A DNA stretch of 56,544 bases from an uncultured Haliea sp. (lineage in GTDB: Bacteria > Pseudomonadota > Gammaproteobacteria > Pseudomonadales > Halieaceae): NCBI GenBank assembly GCA_913062625.1, contig CAJXWP010000012.1, positions 1-56,544 of the forward strand, written 5' to 3'. Positions 55,126-56,544 of this stretch are shown piece by piece (positions within the stretch are counted from its first letter, which is position 1; each line of letters opens with the position of its first letter). Below the pieces are notes generated by a model that was given only the letters and a program-made list of their open reading frames with translations, was not told the origin of the DNA and did not search any database. Made by a program: the position numbers and the translations under genes.

Positions 55126-56082
55126 ATGAACTACGATCTTTTTAATGGCGATGCTGATGGCATCTGTGCCCTCCTTCAACTGCGCAGGGCTGAGCCTCGA
55201 GATGCTGCGCTCATCACCGGCGTGAAACGCGATATCAATCTGATGGACAAGCTGGACGTCTTGCCTGGTGACAAAGTCACAGTGCTCGATGTATCAATGG
55301 ACAAAAACAAGGACGCATTGGAGAATGCCCTCGCTGGTGGCGCGTCAGTATTTTACGTGGATCACCATTTTTCCGGTGAAATTCCTAAACATGAGAATCT
55401 GACGACGATAATCAATGAGGCGCCAGATGTTTGTACCGCCGCGCTGGTCAATGGATACCTTAAAGGTCGCCATCTTGATTGGGCTGTAACAGGAGCTTTT
55501 GGAGATAACCTCAAAGATACGGCACGTACTCTAGCCAGCGGACTTAATATCTCGGAGCATGACCTCGTTTCTCTTGAAGCGCTTGGAACGTATATTAATT
55601 ACAACGGCTATGGGCCTGCCATCGAAGATTTACACTTCGATCCCAAGGACTTATATTTGAAATTATATGCGGCAGACGGGCCTCTGGATTTCGTGCAAAA
55701 TTCGGCTGACTTTAACAAACTTAGCGCCGGCTATGGTGAGGATATGGCGAAGGCAGAAGCACTTCAGCCGCTGCATAGTAATGCAACATCGGCAGTGTTT
55801 ATTCTGCCCGATGAAACCTGGGCGCGTCGTGTAAGTGGCGTCTACAGTAACGATCTTGCGACTGAGAATCCAGAGCGTGCTCATGCTGTCCTTACCCTCA
55901 AAGACAACGGGAATTATCTTATTAGCGTGCGCGCGCCGATGATCAACAAAAGCGGTGCAGCGGAGCTTTGCATGCAGTTTCCGACGGGCGGCGGCAGGGC
56001 GGGAGCAGCTGGGATAAACGATCTCCCCGTTGCGACGTTGCAGAGTTTTGTTGATGCTTTTGAGCAAGCCTATTCTGCTTAA
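55126..56082 (+). CDS. DHH-family phosphoesterase, possible pAp phosphatase
   Basis: 318 residues. The DHH domain has Asp9 and Asp11 (FNGDADGICA), Asp55 (VLDVS), the DHH triad Asp79-His80-His81 (YVDHHFSG), and Asp127 (GAFGDN). Near the C-terminus GGGRAGAAG resembles DHHA1 motif GGGHxxAAG with Arg in place of His. Family enzymes of this kind, such as NrnA, cleave pAp and short RNAs. Directly after sat and cysC it may remove the pAp left when PAPS is used; this is inference. The start has a weak ribosome site. Confidence 0.8.
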   Translation: MNYDLFNGDADGICALLQLRRAEPRDAALITGVKRDINLMDKLDVLPGDKVTVLDVSMDKNKDALENALAGGASVFYVDHHFSGEIPKHENLTTIINEAPDVCTAALVNGYLKGRHLDWAVTGAFGDNLKDTARTLASGLNISEHDLVSLEALGTYINYNGYGPAIEDLHFDPKDLYLKLYAADGPLDFVQNSADFNKLSAGYGEDMAKAEALQPLHSNATSAVFILPDETWARRVSGVYSNDLATENPERAHAVLTLKDNGNYLISVRAPMINKSGAAELCMQFPTGGGRAGAAGINDLPVATLQSFVDAFEQAYSA

Positions 56083-56176
56083 CTCAAATCTGGCGGGGCC
56101 CTCACCCCTATAACATTCAGGGGCAGATGGTGTCACAAAAGGCGGGGCTCTAATATGCTAATGTCTCTCAATATGA

Positions 56177-56374
56177 CTGTTTGAAAGGCAAACCGCTTAT
56201 CTGTTTCTAGGTATCGCTGTCGGAACTCAAAGTGTCAAAGCGCTTCTATACGATGCCGACCGGCGCCGGGTGATCGATGCCCGCAGTGCACCGCTGCAAA
56301 TGATCACTGCATCTGGTGGTGTCAGAGCACAACTCGCGGCGTGGTGGCTTGCTGCGCAATCTGGCGGCGAGTGA
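56177..56374 (+). pseudogene. Remnant of an FGGY sugar kinase (xylulokinase-like) head
   Basis: A reading frame beginning after TGA 56174 gives LFLGIAVGTQSVKALLYDAD (from 56201), then VIDARSAPLQMI and QLAAWWLAAQSG before TGA 56372. This is the typical N-terminus of a carbohydrate kinase (LGIDxGTQSVKALLYDA), but it stops after about 60 codons, has no ATG, GTG or TTG in the right place, and has Ala where the conserved Asp of GIDxGT should be. It is therefore broken. The exact sugar cannot be known. Confidence 0.75.
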
Positions 56375-56375
56375 G

Positions 56376-56441
56376 CATGAGCCTGTGCGTGCAACTGGCA
56401 AGCAGGAGTGGTACGAGAACGTGATCAACCAGTATTTGTAA
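56376..56441 (+). pseudogene. Remnant resembling the C-terminus of a xylose isomerase
   Basis: In a frame shifted from the kinase remnant, bases 56376-56441 read HEPVRATGKQEWYENVINQY, then L and stop TAA. This resembles the end of xylose isomerases, which in E. coli close with SGRQEQLENLVNHYL. No upstream part of the enzyme remains. With the kinase remnant it looks like one deletion joining the heads and tails of two neighbouring genes. The match is short, so the enzyme name is tentative. Confidence 0.5.
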
Positions 56442-56468
56442 GACACGGGGCTGTGTTGGAGAAAGGTG

Positions 56469-56544
56469 ATGGCTAGAATTAGAATGGGGATGGTCGGTGG
56501 CGGGGAGGGCGCATTTATTGGCGCGGTGCATCGCATGGCTGCGG
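56469..56544 (+). CDS. Gfo/Idh/MocA-type oxidoreductase, N-terminal fragment
   Basis: The frame starts at ATG 56469 (or GTG 56466) with a GGAGAAAGG site just before, and reads [20 protein letters not shown] to the right edge (25 codons). The [16 protein letters not shown] motif is the NAD(P)-binding start of a Gfo/Idh/MocA sugar oxidoreductase. It is cut by the window end. It follows the decayed sugar genes and was probably once in their operon. Confidence 0.85.
   Translation, partial: MARIRMGMVGGGEGAFIGAVHRMAA

Noticed and set aside
1-56544. CRISPR arrays, insertion sequences, prophage genes or defence genes.
   Set aside because: No regularly spaced repeats, transposase, integrase or known defence motif was seen in reading the window.

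Overview
The window is a stretch of chromosome from a free-living gammaproteobacterium. The gene content (NhaB, EtfABD, PilZ, cobalamin-dependent MetH, a ferredoxin-type sulfite reductase with a DUF934 partner, a TIGR03623-like AddB) and the moderate GC suggest a marine lineage near the OM60/NOR5 or Cellvibrionales groups; that placement is inference. Most of the DNA is core genome. Recognised genes are densely packed, often with ATGA or TGATG overlaps, and several start with TTG or GTG.

Layout, left to right. (1) 1-63: start of rne on the minus strand, with a long leader, divergent from rluC. (2) 1.6-10.7 kb: maf (minus), then yceD-rpmF-fabD-fabG-acpP-fabF-pabC-mltG-tmk-holB-pilZ, the fatty-acid-synthesis cluster and its usual followers. 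plsX and fabH are missing between rpmF and fabD, and a 315-bp non-coding gap with strong hairpins takes their place. (3) 10.7-12.4 kb: a structured, probably non-coding RNA locus, a cytosolic GH84 (O-GlcNAcase-like) enzyme and tRNA-Leu(UAG). (4) 12.4-20.9 kb: the proteostasis block tig-clpP-clpX-lon-hupB-ppiD, with a heat-shock-like promoter before lon. (5) 20.9-28 kb: a serine-pathway dehydrogenase, DUF1285, etfD, etfBA and a CPA2 antiporter. (6) 28-36 kb: DUF934 and sulfite reductase, an unlisted 40-residue membrane protein with a strong promoter, DUF2970, metH, nfuA and DAHP synthase. (7) 36-42 kb: an AddB/AddA-like helicase-nuclease pair. (8) 42-52 kb: an exported tandem-repeat protein, rlmG, mltD, gloB, yafS, rnhA, dnaQ, nhaB, nudC and sohB. 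(9) 52-56 kb: a LysR regulator divergent from cysC-sat and a DHH phosphoesterase, a sulfate-activation module. (10) 56.1-56.5 kb: a decayed sugar locus (sugar-kinase head joined to a xylose-isomerase-like tail), then the start of a Gfo/Idh/MocA oxidoreductase.

Working together: sat and cysC make PAPS, the sulfite reductase makes sulfide, and MetH uses homocysteine to make methionine. The DHH protein may dispose of the pAp by-product. I see no phage, insertion sequence, CRISPR array or defence island. The best leads are the missing plsX/fabH, the structured RNA at 10.7-10.9 kb, the near-leaderless yceD promoter, the mltD start that needs a frame change, the hidden small membrane gene, the DHH-sulfate linkage and the fused sugar-gene remnant.
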